Shown here: positions 10,789-20,408 of the stretch, in pieces
Position numbering within the stretch: position 1 is the first letter of the stretch
How the letters are laid out: the number at the start of each line of letters is the position of its first letter
NCBI RefSeq assembly: GCF_041346925.1
Contig: NZ_CP166840.1
Span: 3,526,001-3,590,000 of the forward strand
Source: Agaribacterium sp. ZY112
GTDB lineage: Bacteria > Pseudomonadota > Gammaproteobacteria > Pseudomonadales > Cellvibrionaceae
Direction of reading: 5' to 3'
Length of the DNA: 64,000 bases
Program-made: the position numbers and the translations under genes
The notes under the pieces: generated by a model
Databases searched by the model: none
Seen by the model: the letters and a program-made list of their open reading frames with translations, nothing else
What the model was told of the DNA's origin: nothing

Positions 10789-11352
10789 TTAAGCTTTAGA
10801 AATACCACTACGTTGCGCAATTTCCGTTGCTAGGCCATCTAAATTGTGTTGGTTCTTCTTTAACCAGTATGACTCTATGCCTTTTACACCCTGCTTATCA
10901 GCCCACTTATTTAAGGCCTGCCTATCTTCGACATAGTCCATTAAAGGCACACTCATACCACAACTCGCTTGAACCAGGTCGATATTAAGTACGAAGATTT
11001 GTCTGGCACCAGTGTAGTCGGGAAACATAGCGGCATAATCAGGCCAAGCAACATCTGCTTTATGCAGTACCTGAGCATGACCATAACAACGTAATATAAG
11101 AGGAGCGCCTTCAAAGGCGCACCACATCAGCGTCATGCGATTATTGTGCAATACATGGCTTGCGCTTTCATTGCCACTGCCAGTCAAGTTCATCCATACA
11201 AGTTTATTTTCATTCACGACCCGTAAACTATCCCCTCCTTTGGGTGATACATTCACACGGCCTTCTGCAGCAGCCGTGCCTACAAAAAACATCGCCTGCT
11301 GCTCTATAAACTGTGTGTGCTTATCTTCTAAACTCTTAAACTGCTGCCCCAT
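10789..11352 (-). CDS. Pyridoxamine 5'-phosphate oxidase-family (split-barrel flavin-binding) protein
   Basis: A 187-residue protein with the split-barrel N-terminal segment QAMFFVGTAAAEGRVNVSPKG and the pattern NNRMTLMWCAFEGAPLILRCYG typical of PNPOx-like FMN/F420-binding proteins. It lacks the C-terminal RxxR-type PLP region of genuine PdxH, so it is probably not vitamin B6 oxidase. It lies between adhC and an SDR gene on the same strand with gaps of about 70 to 140 bases, so an operon is uncertain. The exact reaction is unknown. Confidence 0.82.
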   Translation of the reverse strand: MGQQFKSLEDKHTQFIEQQAMFFVGTAAAEGRVNVSPKGGDSLRVVNENKLVWMNLTGSGNESASHVLHNNRMTLMWCAFEGAPLILRCYGHAQVLHKADVAWPDYAAMFPDYTGARQIFVLNIDLVQASCGMSVPLMDYVEDRQALNKWADKQGVKGIESYWLKKNQHNLDGLATEIAQRSGISKA

Positions 11353-11423
11353 CTCTTCCCCCCTTTACAACCCATTAACAGTACTGACTTTAAACCGCCA
11401 CTCACAATACAAGGTCTTTAGCC

Positions 11424-12101
11424 TTAAAACGCTAGAGCATCCCCATTTTCATCAAAGAAACCACCGCTGTGCTCTTTGCTTAGGGACTCGAGACTCGAAC
11501 AAAACTTAGGTACCAATTGTTCAACGGTATCAGGTGCCTCAGGTCCCCCCATATCGGTTTGCACCCAACCTGGGCTCATTGCGATAACCGTTTGCTCAGG
11601 GCATAAAAGCGCAAGCTTTGCAGTGAGCATATTTAAAGCTGTTTTCGCTAAGGCATAAGAGCAAAATTGCTCCGTTGCTATCGTAGCTATAGAGGCCAAA
11701 CCTGAACTTAGCTGGACAACTTTTGCGCCTTTTAGAAAAAGGGGCGCTAACTGCTGCACTAAGAGCGCAGGCCCCACCGTATTAACACAAAAGGATTCAG
11801 TAAAAGCAGCCTGTGTCCATTGACCAAAAGGCTGATCAATCGTAGTGCCCGCATTATTAACAAGTAAATCAATAGCCCCCAACAGAGTCACATCCTTAGC
11901 AAAACAATCAATACTTGCCTCATCAGCCAGATCTAAGCTAAGAACCTGACAGTTAGCATAAGAGCGAGAAAGCTCGGCCAACTGCTCTGGTTGACGACAT
12001 GCAGCTACAACCGACCTGCCCTGTTCAAGATAGTGACGCAATAAACCTAAACCAATACCTCGACTAGCTCCGGTAATCACTACCAAACCTTGGTTTTTCA
12101 T
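11424..12101 (-). CDS. Short-chain dehydrogenase/reductase (CsgA/sniffer-like)
   Basis: A 225-residue SDR with the cofactor motif TGASRGIGLG near residues 11-20, LLVNNAGT near residue 83, the Ser in VQLSSGLAS and the active-site YALAKTALN near residue 150. The short length and the SPGWVQTDMGG ending match the sniffer/CsgA-like group of carbonyl-reducing SDRs. It may be co-transcribed with the PNPOx-like gene 71 bases downstream. The substrate is unknown. Confidence 0.85.
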   Translation of the reverse strand: MKNQGLVVITGASRGIGLGLLRHYLEQGRSVVAACRQPEQLAELSRSYANCQVLSLDLADEASIDCFAKDVTLLGAIDLLVNNAGTTIDQPFGQWTQAAFTESFCVNTVGPALLVQQLAPLFLKGAKVVQLSSGLASIATIATEQFCSYALAKTALNMLTAKLALLCPEQTVIAMSPGWVQTDMGGPEAPDTVEQLVPKFCSSLESLSKEHSGGFFDENGDALAF

Positions 12102-12305
12102 AGCATTCTCTTATATATTAGCTGTGTATGTACACGCCTATAGTCTCGGCAACAAGCTCCAAGGTCAAGCACCACAAGGGCTAGAGAGCATCGTTAAATG
12201 AGACATGCGAATTAGCTCTTTTGTATGAGACAATAATTCGAAAGTACCATATTGTTGTAAAGAATCGCGAATACTAGCGATATAAAAAATAATGATAAAA
12301 ACAAG

Positions 12306-13961
12306 TTGTCCGCTTACGTGAATACTCGCATCTCGCCCTTGGCTGGTCTTGTTGTTTTTTTACTGCTTAGTGTTTTTGCCCTTAGCAGTCGTGTTGCACA
12401 CGCCACTAATTTAGCTGCCGATGCTACTGCGGCCACCAATAAAGCAGCAACACCTAGCTTTAAGCTCAAACATATTCGCCTAATCGCCGATACTTCAAGC
12501 TTCCGTGATAAAAGCCGGCTCCGAGAGCTTCACGCTCAAACCAAGGAGCTAAAGTCAGAGCTGCCTGCCTACGTTACTCATGCAGACCTTCTTGGCGTCA
12601 CTGACGCACTCACCCAGTACATGCGCGATAAAGGTTATAAGTTTCATTACGCTCGCCTTGGTGCTCAAAAAATTACAGGCGGAGTGGTAAGTATTACCAT
12701 CAATGCCGTCAGCCTTAGCGATATACAAATTGATAATCAAAGTCCGATTAATACCTCGATCGTTGAAGGCTTTTTTCAAGACTTTGTTGGTCAATCGGTT
12801 TATCAGCCCGATATCGATCAACAGCTGCTACAGCTTAAGCAGTCTGAAGAGGTAAAGGCCTTTGCTTATTACAGTCGTGGCCAATACCAAGACAGCGTTC
12901 GCCTCAATATAAAACTGGCACCCAGCTCGGAATTTAAAGGCAGCATTAAACTCGATAACTATGGCTCTCCTGAAACGGGCCAAGAACAACTATTGGCTCA
13001 AGCCCGCTGGCTAAGTCCAACAGGCAGGCTGGATCGTTTATACGGCGGCCTGATGGCCTCGACAAATAACGATGAGATCAATACCTACGGCTATTTACGC
13101 TACATCAGCCCTCTAAGTAGCCCGCAAACGCGAATAGAGTTAAGAGCCAGCAATAACATCTTTGCTGTAGGCAACGAGTTTGCCTCTCTTGAACTAAACG
13201 GCGATGCAAAAATATATGGCGCCAGCCTGCATCAAGACTTGTTGCAAACATGGCGCGGCAAACACCAACTAAGTTTAAGTTACGAGCAAAAAGAAACCGA
13301 CTTTGACTCTGCTATCAATGACCCCAGTTTAGAGCAGGATGAGCAAGCTCAGAATCTAGGCCTTTTATGGCAGTGGCAGCATCAATATGACTGGGCCAAT
13401 CAGTACATAGCCGCAGGTTATTATAAAGGAGACTACAGTGTCGACGGCTATATCGAAGACGAAGCTTACGATAAAAGCGTGCTTGCTTATTACCTTGGCT
13501 GGGCAACAAACTCACTAACTCAAAGCCGTTTATACTCCAGCTTCAAACTCTCTCTACGCGGCCAGTACTCCGCTCAACGCGTCAGTTCCTTTGATCAAAT
13601 CGCACTAGGGGGAGCTTGGGGCATTCGCGCAGTGCAACCAGGATCATTTGCTGCTGATAGAGGTTTAGTTAGCAGTTTAGAGTGGCACCTGCCCCAACTG
13701 ATTCAAGGCCGAGATATCAACTACTGGCATCTTAGCCCCTTTCTCTTTACCGATTACGCCTTTGGTGACAAACTAGACCTTGATGGTGAAATAATAGACA
13801 GCGCAAGTTTGCTTGGTAGCGGTCTTGGACTCACGGTCAATGCGGGAAGAAATGTCTCCTTAAAACTACAAGGCGGCATCAGCCAGCACACAGAATTGGA
13901 CTCTGGTAACTTGCTGCAAGAAGCAGGCTTACTTGCCGAACTGGAGTACCGATGGCCATAA
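12306..13961 (+). CDS. TpsB-type outer-membrane secretion protein (FhaC/HecB/CdrB family)
   Basis: Outer-membrane Omp85-superfamily pore that exports the TPS exoprotein encoded next to it. A signal peptide (hydrophobic LAGLVVFLLLSVFALSSRVAHA) is followed by a POTRA region (about 50-200) and a beta-barrel to the C-terminal aromatic-rich end (LLAELEYRWP). The VRGF-like loop-6 motif appears as WGIRAVQPG near residue 440. It is 551 residues, within the family range. The start is a TTG at 12306 with no good Shine-Dalgarno; no ATG exists in frame up to the preceding stop. Its 3' end overlaps the exoprotein gene by 10 bases. Confidence 0.88.
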   Translation: MSAYVNTRISPLAGLVVFLLLSVFALSSRVAHATNLAADATAATNKAATPSFKLKHIRLIADTSSFRDKSRLRELHAQTKELKSELPAYVTHADLLGVTDALTQYMRDKGYKFHYARLGAQKITGGVVSITINAVSLSDIQIDNQSPINTSIVEGFFQDFVGQSVYQPDIDQQLLQLKQSEEVKAFAYYSRGQYQDSVRLNIKLAPSSEFKGSIKLDNYGSPETGQEQLLAQARWLSPTGRLDRLYGGLMASTNNDEINTYGYLRYISPLSSPQTRIELRASNNIFAVGNEFASLELNGDAKIYGASLHQDLLQTWRGKHQLSLSYEQKETDFDSAINDPSLEQDEQAQNLGLLWQWQHQYDWANQYIAAGYYKGDYSVDGYIEDEAYDKSVLAYYLGWATNSLTQSRLYSSFKLSLRGQYSAQRVSSFDQIALGGAWGIRAVQPGSFAADRGLVSSLEWHLPQLIQGRDINYWHLSPFLFTDYAFGDKLDLDGEIIDSASLLGSGLGLTVNAGRNVSLKLQGGISQHTELDSGNLLQEAGLLAELEYRWP

Positions 13962-16900
13962 ACAAACCTAGCACAAACATCGCTCAACACATAAGAGGCC
14001 GTAAACGCCTGCTATGCATGCTTATTAGCTTGCTCAGCAGCCCTGGTTTAATGGCCGCGCCTGAAAATGGCCGTGTAATCGCTGGTGAAGCCACCCTTAG
14101 CCAGCACGGTAATGAAACGCAAATAAACCAGCACAGCCAGCATGTTCAAATCGATTACGACAGTTTTGATGTTGGCCGAGGGGAACGTGTTCGCTTTAAT
14201 CAGCCTAACGCCCAATCTGTTGCTCTTAATCGTGTAACAGGCAACAAGGCCTCAAAAATATTTGGCAACATTGATGCCAACGGCCAGGTCTTCTTAATAA
14301 ACCAAAATGGTGTGCTCTTTGCCCCAGGTGCCAATATTAATGTGGGCTCACTCGGCGTCAGCAGCCTTGGACTGGAACACTTTGATGTTCACTCCGGCCG
14401 TATTGAATTAAAGACTCATAACCACGCCGGAGCCATTAACAACCAAGGCCAAATTAACAGCCAAGGTGATTATGCTTACGTCAGCTTTATCGGGCCCGAC
14501 ATCAGTAATAGCGGCAAGATAAGCTCAGACGGCGCACTCAAACTGCTAGCGGATCAAAGCCACGTCGTTCATGTAAATAACCAACTTATAGGCTTACAAA
14601 GCAGCCAGCTTAGCGCCAATATACAAAACAGAGGCCAACTGGAAGCGGCAAAAGTCTTACTCAGCGCATCTAACGTAAATAGCCTGACTAACTCAGTGAT
14701 CAATAACGAAGGAGTTATCCACGCTACGACCCTCAAAGAAGTCGATGGTGAGCTGATGCTCGTCGCTCAAGGCTCCGACGTGTTTAACAGTGGCACCCTG
14801 CAAGCTGATGGACAAGGCCAACAGAGCATCCATATCGAGGCAAAGCGCCTAGCGAATACCGGCGACATTCATGCTGACAGTGCGCAAGGAAGTGGCGGTC
14901 ATATTGATGTAAGCAGCAGTGAAACCTTAGTGCTAACTAAAGATGCTCGTATTACAGCAAATGCACAAGGCAACGGTGATGGTGGCTCTATACGGTTTTT
15001 CTCCGACCAAAATACCTTGTTTGAGCATGGTGCGCGTATAGAGGCACGCAGTGGTATTCGCTCAGGTGACGGCGGTTTTGTTGAAGTTTCAGGTCTTGAG
15101 CACGTTAGCGCCCTAGGACTTGCCGATGTTCGCAGCTTAAACGCACAGGGCCAAGATGGCCTTTATTATATTGATCCAACCGACATCCTAATTACCGACA
15201 GCTTAGGTAGTGGCGGCTCCTTTACAACAGGCGATCCAATTTCATGGAACCCCTCTGGTGCCAGCTCAGTGATTCATGTTGATACGATCAATACCCAGCT
15301 TGGTCTTGGCAATGTTGAAATCGATACCGCCAGCGCTTTTGGCGGAAACGGGGACATTACCATCAACGCCCCTATCGATATTAATGGTGCGGGTAATAAT
15401 AGCCTGACCTTAACAGCAACTCGTGACCTAGTTTTTGCTAATACAGGCTTAGGCGGCTCTATCAGCGATAGCAACAAAAGCTCAACGGAAAGCTCAAACA
15501 TCAATTTAGTGGCTGGCCGTGATATCACGATGCAAATCGGAACCAATATCGACATAGACCAAAGCCACCTGAATATGCTGGCAAGTAATGGAGATATTAC
15601 TCTTCCAAATAGCGGTTTTATTAGCGTGGGGGATATCAGTGTTGAAGCGAATAGCATCCGCTCTCAGAGCCAACCTCACGTGCTGTTTGCATCGAGCGTA
15701 GCAGGCTCCCGGCTCACTTACAGAGCCAATGCCCCCAGTGGTTCAATGGATATTGACCTCAATAACAATATCCATGAATTGGACTTACAGATCGATGCGA
15801 CATCGACCCGAGTCATTACACTCAGGCCCGACACCGATTTACGCATTATCGATATTAATGCTGCCCAAACCAACCTTCTAGTCAATAGCGCCCATAGTGT
15901 AGGCATCGATGCACTTAGTGCACTTGATACGTTTAGGCTTATCTTACCGACAGGTATTGCCACCCTACCCTCGACGGGTATTAGTGTCAGCTCCGACTTA
16001 GTGATCAATTCCGAAGATATCATCGATACAGACACGGGCTTAAATGCACGCGACATCATCCTCGATGCCGACTTTGCCAGTATAAAGTTCGCCAATCCGA
16101 GCTCTGACTCAACAGTGAATAGCACATTTAATAGTGCGCGCTTTGAATATGTAGGTAATGGTGATTTAACAATCAAACAAACCGGTGACTTACTTATTAT
16201 TGATCGTCTTGCCAATACCCAATCTATCAATGTTGCCAATGGCAATCTTAATCTTTTTGTTAATGGAAACTTAACACTGCAAGATTTAATTCTTGCAAGA
16301 GATCTCGATGCCGATGGAGTACGCAAAGGCCTTATCGACATTATTGTGACCGATGGCGACATTCATATTGGTGACGCAACAAGCGCACGCCCTACTCGCA
16401 TTCAAAGTATTAGCCCAGATGCAAATAGCCTTGGCGGCTTGGGTAACTCGCCAAGTAATCAAGTCGCCGTTCGTATCAGTAACCGCCCAAGCAGCTCTAG
16501 TGGCTTTGATGTCCATATTGGTAACGGTACCGACCTAGCTCAAGTCCATGCTCTAGGTGGAGACATTCTGCTAGAAAGCGTCGGTGACTTGAACATTCAA
16601 AATAATGCCAGTATCGCCGCCTACAACACAGCTGCGGGAAGTACTGGCGGAACGATAGACGACAACTCAACAACGACAGCCGTAGGTAGCTTAACTGCAG
16701 AAACTGGACGCCATGTTAGTGCTCAAGAGCAGGTTGCACCGGGCCCAATGCCTACACCAATTCCCTCTCCAGCCTCCTCTGCACTACCGACTGTAACAGC
16801 AAGTAGTGAGCCGACAGTAGAGCAGCCTCTTGTCGTCGAGCCCAGTGTTTTTCTGCCGGCAACGCCAACTCAAGAAGAGGAAGAACAAGATAACAGGCGT

Positions 16901-17152
16901 AATGCTGAAGATATTATTAAAGAGGAACTGGCCTTATCTCCTGAGCACATTTTAGCTACAAATGCCGATACAGTAACTGCCACACCGAAAAAACAAGCCA
17001 ACGATCTTAGCAGAGCACTTGAGCTTTCGAGTTCTAACTGCCACTCTGAAACAAGCGCACAGTCAAAACCTGAGTGCAAACAACAACAGGCGCTCAAACA
17101 GTTTCTAGGCTTGATGTGGATAGGTGGCGACTTACCGGAATTAGACGATTAA
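13952..17152 (+). CDS. TpsA-type secreted adhesin (filamentous hemagglutinin N-terminal domain)
   Basis: A 1066-residue exoprotein secreted by the adjacent TpsB. A signal peptide precedes the TPS secretion domain (about 36-280: GRVIAGEATLSQHG, VGRGERVRFNQP, VFLINQNGVLFAPGANINVG, the NPNG-like motif). The middle is a repetitive beta-helix rich in N, G, D and S. Near the end there is a TAAG motif at residues 893-896, a Pro-rich linker (about 925-970), an EEEE patch, and Cys1030 and Cys1042 close to the C-terminus. TAAG plus a Cys pair is the arrangement of surface-tethered adhesins cut by LapG-like proteases, and the neighbours YfiR and GGDEF fit c-di-GMP control. GGAG lies five bases before the ATG. 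Confidence 0.88.
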   Translation: MAINKPSTNIAQHIRGRKRLLCMLISLLSSPGLMAAPENGRVIAGEATLSQHGNETQINQHSQHVQIDYDSFDVGRGERVRFNQPNAQSVALNRVTGNKASKIFGNIDANGQVFLINQNGVLFAPGANINVGSLGVSSLGLEHFDVHSGRIELKTHNHAGAINNQGQINSQGDYAYVSFIGPDISNSGKISSDGALKLLADQSHVVHVNNQLIGLQSSQLSANIQNRGQLEAAKVLLSASNVNSLTNSVINNEGVIHATTLKEVDGELMLVAQGSDVFNSGTLQADGQGQQSIHIEAKRLANTGDIHADSAQGSGGHIDVSSSETLVLTKDARITANAQGNGDGGSIRFFSDQNTLFEHGARIEARSGIRSGDGGFVEVSGLEHVSALGLADVRSLNAQGQDGLYYIDPTDILITDSLGSGGSFTTGDPISWNPSGASSVIHVDTINTQLGLGNVEIDTASAFGGNGDITINAPIDINGAGNNSLTLTATRDLVFANTGLGGSISDSNKSSTESSNINLVAGRDITMQIGTNIDIDQSHLNMLASNGDITLPNSGFISVGDISVEANSIRSQSQPHVLFASSVAGSRLTYRANAPSGSMDIDLNNNIHELDLQIDATSTRVITLRPDTDLRIIDINAAQTNLLVNSAHSVGIDALSALDTFRLILPTGIATLPSTGISVSSDLVINSEDIIDTDTGLNARDIILDADFASIKFANPSSDSTVNSTFNSARFEYVGNGDLTIKQTGDLLIIDRLANTQSINVANGNLNLFVNGNLTLQDLILARDLDADGVRKGLIDIIVTDGDIHIGDATSARPTRIQSISPDANSLGGLGNSPSNQVAVRISNRPSSSSGFDVHIGNGTDLAQVHALGGDILLESVGDLNIQNNASIAAYNTAAGSTGGTIDDNSTTTAVGSLTAETGRHVSAQEQVAPGPMPTPIPSPASSALPTVTASSEPTVEQPLVVEPSVFLPATPTQEEEEQDNRRNAEDIIKEELALSPEHILATNADTVTATPKKQANDLSRALELSSSNCHSETSAQSKPECKQQQALKQFLGLMWIGGDLPELDD

Positions 17153-17153
17153 T

Positions 17154-17702
17154 ATGAACAAGCTATATACATTATTAATGTTCATGTGCTCTCTCAGCCT
17201 AGCCCTTAGCACTAACGCACAAAGTACGCAGTCACAAAACGATGCGCAAATAACGGCCTTGTTTTTATATAATTTCGTGAACTTCTCCGAGTGGCCAGAC
17301 GCAGCCTTTCGAAACGATCAAGCCCCTATTCAAATGTGCCTTTATGGTCACATCCCTTTCCACACTTATTTAGATGCCGTTAACGGCACCTTAATCGGCA
17401 AGCGTCGTTTACATATATACCGCACAGAAAAGCTCAGTGAGATAAAAGATGGCTGTCATGTACTGTTTGTCAGTGAAGATAGAAAAGCCGAGTTACCTAA
17501 CTTCTGGAACAATATTAATTACTACTATGTATTAAGCGTAGGAGAACAAGAAGCGTTCACTGATCAAGGAGGCATTATCAATATCATGCGAACTCGAGAT
17601 CACCTAAGCTTTGATATTAATGTCAGTAACGCCTTAGAAGCCGGTTTGTTTTTAGAGGCAGACCTGCTTGATCTTGCTCGAAAAGTAAAAACCAATGACT
17701 AG
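17154..17702 (+). CDS. yfiR: YfiR-like periplasmic protein (DUF4154)
   Basis: In Pseudomonas, YfiR binds the periplasmic part of the cyclase YfiN and represses c-di-GMP synthesis. This protein has 182 residues with a signal peptide ending near NAQS and the family segments ALFLYNFVNFSEWP and CHVLFVS. The mature part has only two cysteines, C62 and C101, whose spacing of 39 equals that of the C71-C110 disulfide of P. aeruginosa YfiR; the second disulfide pair of that protein is absent. It begins two bases after the TpsA stop, so it is part of the adhesin operon. No YfiB-like lipoprotein is adjacent. Confidence 0.87.
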   Translation: MNKLYTLLMFMCSLSLALSTNAQSTQSQNDAQITALFLYNFVNFSEWPDAAFRNDQAPIQMCLYGHIPFHTYLDAVNGTLIGKRRLHIYRTEKLSEIKDGCHVLFVSEDRKAELPNFWNNINYYYVLSVGEQEAFTDQGGIINIMRTRDHLSFDINVSNALEAGLFLEADLLDLARKVKTND

Positions 17703-17761
17703 AAACAGCGACTAATCTAGTAAGCCCACCAAGCTAGTATATATAAACTCACACACCTACA

Positions 17762-19006
17762 TTATCCCTCTTTAGGAGCTAAACCCGCCATCGTAGAATT
17801 ATAAATACGGTAGTCGTTTTTACCGGCTTTCTTAGCTTCATATAAGGCAATATCGGCCTGCTTCATCAAGGTATACATGCTGGCATTATCTGGTTCGCCA
17901 ATAGCCACTCCAATGGTCGCATTGCAGCGATATTCATTGCCACATAAACTCATTGGCTCCGACATCACTTGTAAGACTTTACAGCACAATATATCCAGCT
18001 GTTGATCGTCTTTAAGCCCTTCAAGGACAATCACAAACTCATCACCACCAAAACGAGCCAGTGTATCGTCCTTACGAATAATAGTAGACACACGCTTGGC
18101 CAACTCTCTCAATAATTGATCTCCGGAATCATGCCCTAAGGAATCATTAACCGCTTTAAAATCATCGAGATCAATAAAACACACAGCATAACGGCTGCGA
18201 TTACGTCGGCCTCGTGCAATGGCCCTACTTAAACGCTCCTCTAACAAACGACGATTAGGTAGCTTAGTTAAGGGATCGTAATAGGCCATACGTTCTAGCT
18301 TTTTCTGATCCTCTTCAAGCAGGTTAACCATGTCATTAAAACTATCAACAAGCTCGCCCAGCTCATCATCACTAAAACGCTCAGCCCTTAAACTCCAATC
18401 CCGCCCTTCGGTAATTGCCCTAGCTACCGTATTTAAACGTTCTATAGGGTTCGCAATTAAGCGCTGAAAACGATTCACCAAAATAATCGACACTAAGCAT
18501 GAAGCCAAGGCAGCTAATACGATGATGTAAGTGAGATCCTGTCTACGCTTATCGAGATCAGCCCTACTCACCACCATAAATAACGCACCAATGGGCACAT
18601 CTTTTCTGGTAATAGGATAGCTAATACGCATCAGTGTCTTTTCACGCTCAATCTGTAACTCAGACAGCTGTGGTGCGCAGCGATGACCTTGGCCTGTGTG
18701 AATTTCTGCCAACACCTTGCCCACCTGACTACTAAACAAACAAGCGTATTGAATTGAACTTGCAGGCAAGAGCCCATCGAGCTCCTCTTGAGCCCGACGC
18801 CGGTCTAAAAAAGCGATAGGGGCCGCAGAGCTTTGCGCCATAATTTGCGCCAATAAACGATGATTCTTGAGAAATTGCTCTTCTTGCACGCGCGAATCGT
18901 AGTAATTCATCGCAATACTGGTCAGTAAAACCGCCAATGCCATACCTAACACCACAACAAGCATAATCTTGTTGGCAATCGGTAATTTAGAAAACATGGG
19001 CTTCAT
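17762..19006 (-). CDS. yfiN: Membrane diguanylate cyclase with periplasmic sensor, HAMP and GGDEF (YfiN-like)
   Basis: Makes c-di-GMP from GTP at the inner membrane. From an ATG at 19006 (a GTG at 19021 is also possible) it has about 414 residues: an N-terminal membrane helix (about 10-32), a periplasmic CHASE8-like domain (to about 150), a second helix, HAMP (RLIANPIERLNTVARAI), then GGDEF. The active site is GGDEF and the product-inhibition I-site is RKDD five residues earlier, so it should be active and feedback-controlled. It is convergent with the tpsB-tpsA-yfiR operon, 59 bases from yfiR, and its layout equals that of YfiN/TpbB, making it the likely YfiR partner. Confidence 0.88.
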   Translation of the reverse strand: MKPMFSKLPIANKIMLVVVLGMALAVLLTSIAMNYYDSRVQEEQFLKNHRLLAQIMAQSSAAPIAFLDRRRAQEELDGLLPASSIQYACLFSSQVGKVLAEIHTGQGHRCAPQLSELQIEREKTLMRISYPITRKDVPIGALFMVVSRADLDKRRQDLTYIIVLAALASCLVSIILVNRFQRLIANPIERLNTVARAITEGRDWSLRAERFSDDELGELVDSFNDMVNLLEEDQKKLERMAYYDPLTKLPNRRLLEERLSRAIARGRRNRSRYAVCFIDLDDFKAVNDSLGHDSGDQLLRELAKRVSTIIRKDDTLARFGGDEFVIVLEGLKDDQQLDILCCKVLQVMSEPMSLCGNEYRCNATIGVAIGEPDNASMYTLMKQADIALYEAKKAGKNDYRIYNSTMAGLAPKEG

Positions 19007-19119
19007 AAGGTGGCTCGGCACTTAGTCGTTATCATTATGAGTGCAGTATAGAGCAGCGACTTAGCCTTGGAAATCACCCCTATGGTCTAAACTCTAAGCA
19101 TAAAAGCAGAGATATCCCT

Positions 19120-19920
19120 ATGGACCATAACTTACTGCAAGCCTACCAATCGATCACACTTATTGACGCCATCGCTCTAGCTACCTTTATTAGCTGCTGG
19201 ATAGGTTATTACTACTTTGCTGAAAGCGGCAAACGTGGCCGCAGAGGCCTTGTCGGCATTACCCAAGAGTACCGCCTACAATGGGCCTATATGACCCCCA
19301 CAAGAGAAATCCCTGTGGCATGCGCCTCCTTAGCCTCAAACCTAATGAGCAGTGTTTCATTTTATGCATCAACCACTATTTACATCATTGCCGGTTTATT
19401 TGCACTTATAGGCACAGTCGACAAGTTACAGGTATTCACCAGTGATCTGCCCTTTGCCCCTGAGGGCTCTCGCAGCCTGCTCGAGCTCAAACTGATGCTC
19501 TTGGTTATTATCTTTGTTGTTGCCTATTTCAAATTCACATGGGCATTACGGCAATTCAACTTCCTCACCATATTAATTGGTGGCACCCCCAGTGAAAAAT
19601 ACATGCAAAGCCCAGAGCACTGGCAAAAAGTTGCAAAACGCATGGCTCGGATCAATTCTCAAGCAGGCAACGAATTTAATCGTGGCATACGTGCCTATTA
19701 TTACGGTATTGCCGCCCTTGCTTGGTTTGTAAATCCTTGGCTATTTTTGTTTTCCACCTTGTGGATTACTTGGGTGCTCTACAACCGCGACTTTAATAGC
19801 AGTAGTGTTCGTTTATTACGCGATGACTATCCCCCAAATCTCTTTGACCCAAGCCAATATATGGCAAATACAAACACCGATAACAACAGTCAAAAGACAA
19901 GTGACGACAGCGGCTCTTAA
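19120..19920 (+). CDS. DUF599-family membrane protein
   Basis: A 266-residue inner-membrane protein with about four hydrophobic helices (IDAIALATFISCWIGYYYF, ASTTIYIIAGLFALIG, LLVIIFVVAYFKFTW, YYGIAALAWFVNPWLFLF). The AYFKFTWALRQFNF segment and the GNEFNRGIRAYYY motif are typical of DUF599. The hydrophilic C-terminal tail is rich in N, D and S. It starts 98 bases from the divergent cyclase gene. The molecular role of the family is unknown. Confidence 0.8.
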   Translation: MDHNLLQAYQSITLIDAIALATFISCWIGYYYFAESGKRGRRGLVGITQEYRLQWAYMTPTREIPVACASLASNLMSSVSFYASTTIYIIAGLFALIGTVDKLQVFTSDLPFAPEGSRSLLELKLMLLVIIFVVAYFKFTWALRQFNFLTILIGGTPSEKYMQSPEHWQKVAKRMARINSQAGNEFNRGIRAYYYGIAALAWFVNPWLFLFSTLWITWVLYNRDFNSSSVRLLRDDYPPNLFDPSQYMANTNTDNNSQKTSDDSGS

Positions 19921-20408
19921 GACCCCTTCAATCAAGTTGTAAATGTTGGCTACAACCTTAGCTTTCAGCTTTAGTGTCAAGCAATAAGCTCCATGAACTT
20001 AAGCCCCAAAGGTGTTGAAATAATCAAGTTTCTTAGCTGCTTTCCTTTTTGGTGCAAAACCACAAAACACAAATATTTTCACCTCACTACGCTATGAGTT
20101 AGCGCAATAAAGTCGCCATGCAACTTAACAAAGCAAGAAATCTGCACCATAAGGAAATAGCACACTGCCCTTTCGCACCAACTATGAACAACAAACAACA
20201 AGCCCTCAAATAAGGCCTGTTCATTTTTTAAACCAAGACAAGTAAACAACATGCCTCTTTGCTTCGCATTGAAGCAAAAAATCACCAGTACAGTGCACAT
20301 TAAAAAACGATAAGTGAGATAAAAAGACAGCCTCCCCAGACAAAAGACTGACCATAAGCCATTGATTTAAAAAGAAAATAAAAATAAAACGCACAGATTT
20401 TATTTTTT
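19921..20408. other. Intergenic upstream region of the nitrate transport operon
   Basis: An AT-rich stretch without a convincing gene. It contains isolated half-sites that look like NtrC halves: TTTGGTGCA near 20048, TGCACCAT near 20146 and CGCACCAA near 20176. None forms a complete GCACC-N5-GGTGC palindrome. These could be weak enhancer sites for the sigma-54 promoter that follows. Confidence 0.35.

Noticed and set aside
16353..16538. Overlapping frames inside tpsA on both strands
   Set aside because: These arise from the repetitive beta-helix coding sequence; the long TpsA frame has full domain support.
20079..20300. 73-codon minus-strand frame in the region before the nitrate operon
   Set aside because: No ribosome site or family pattern is seen; the region is AT-rich and looks regulatory.
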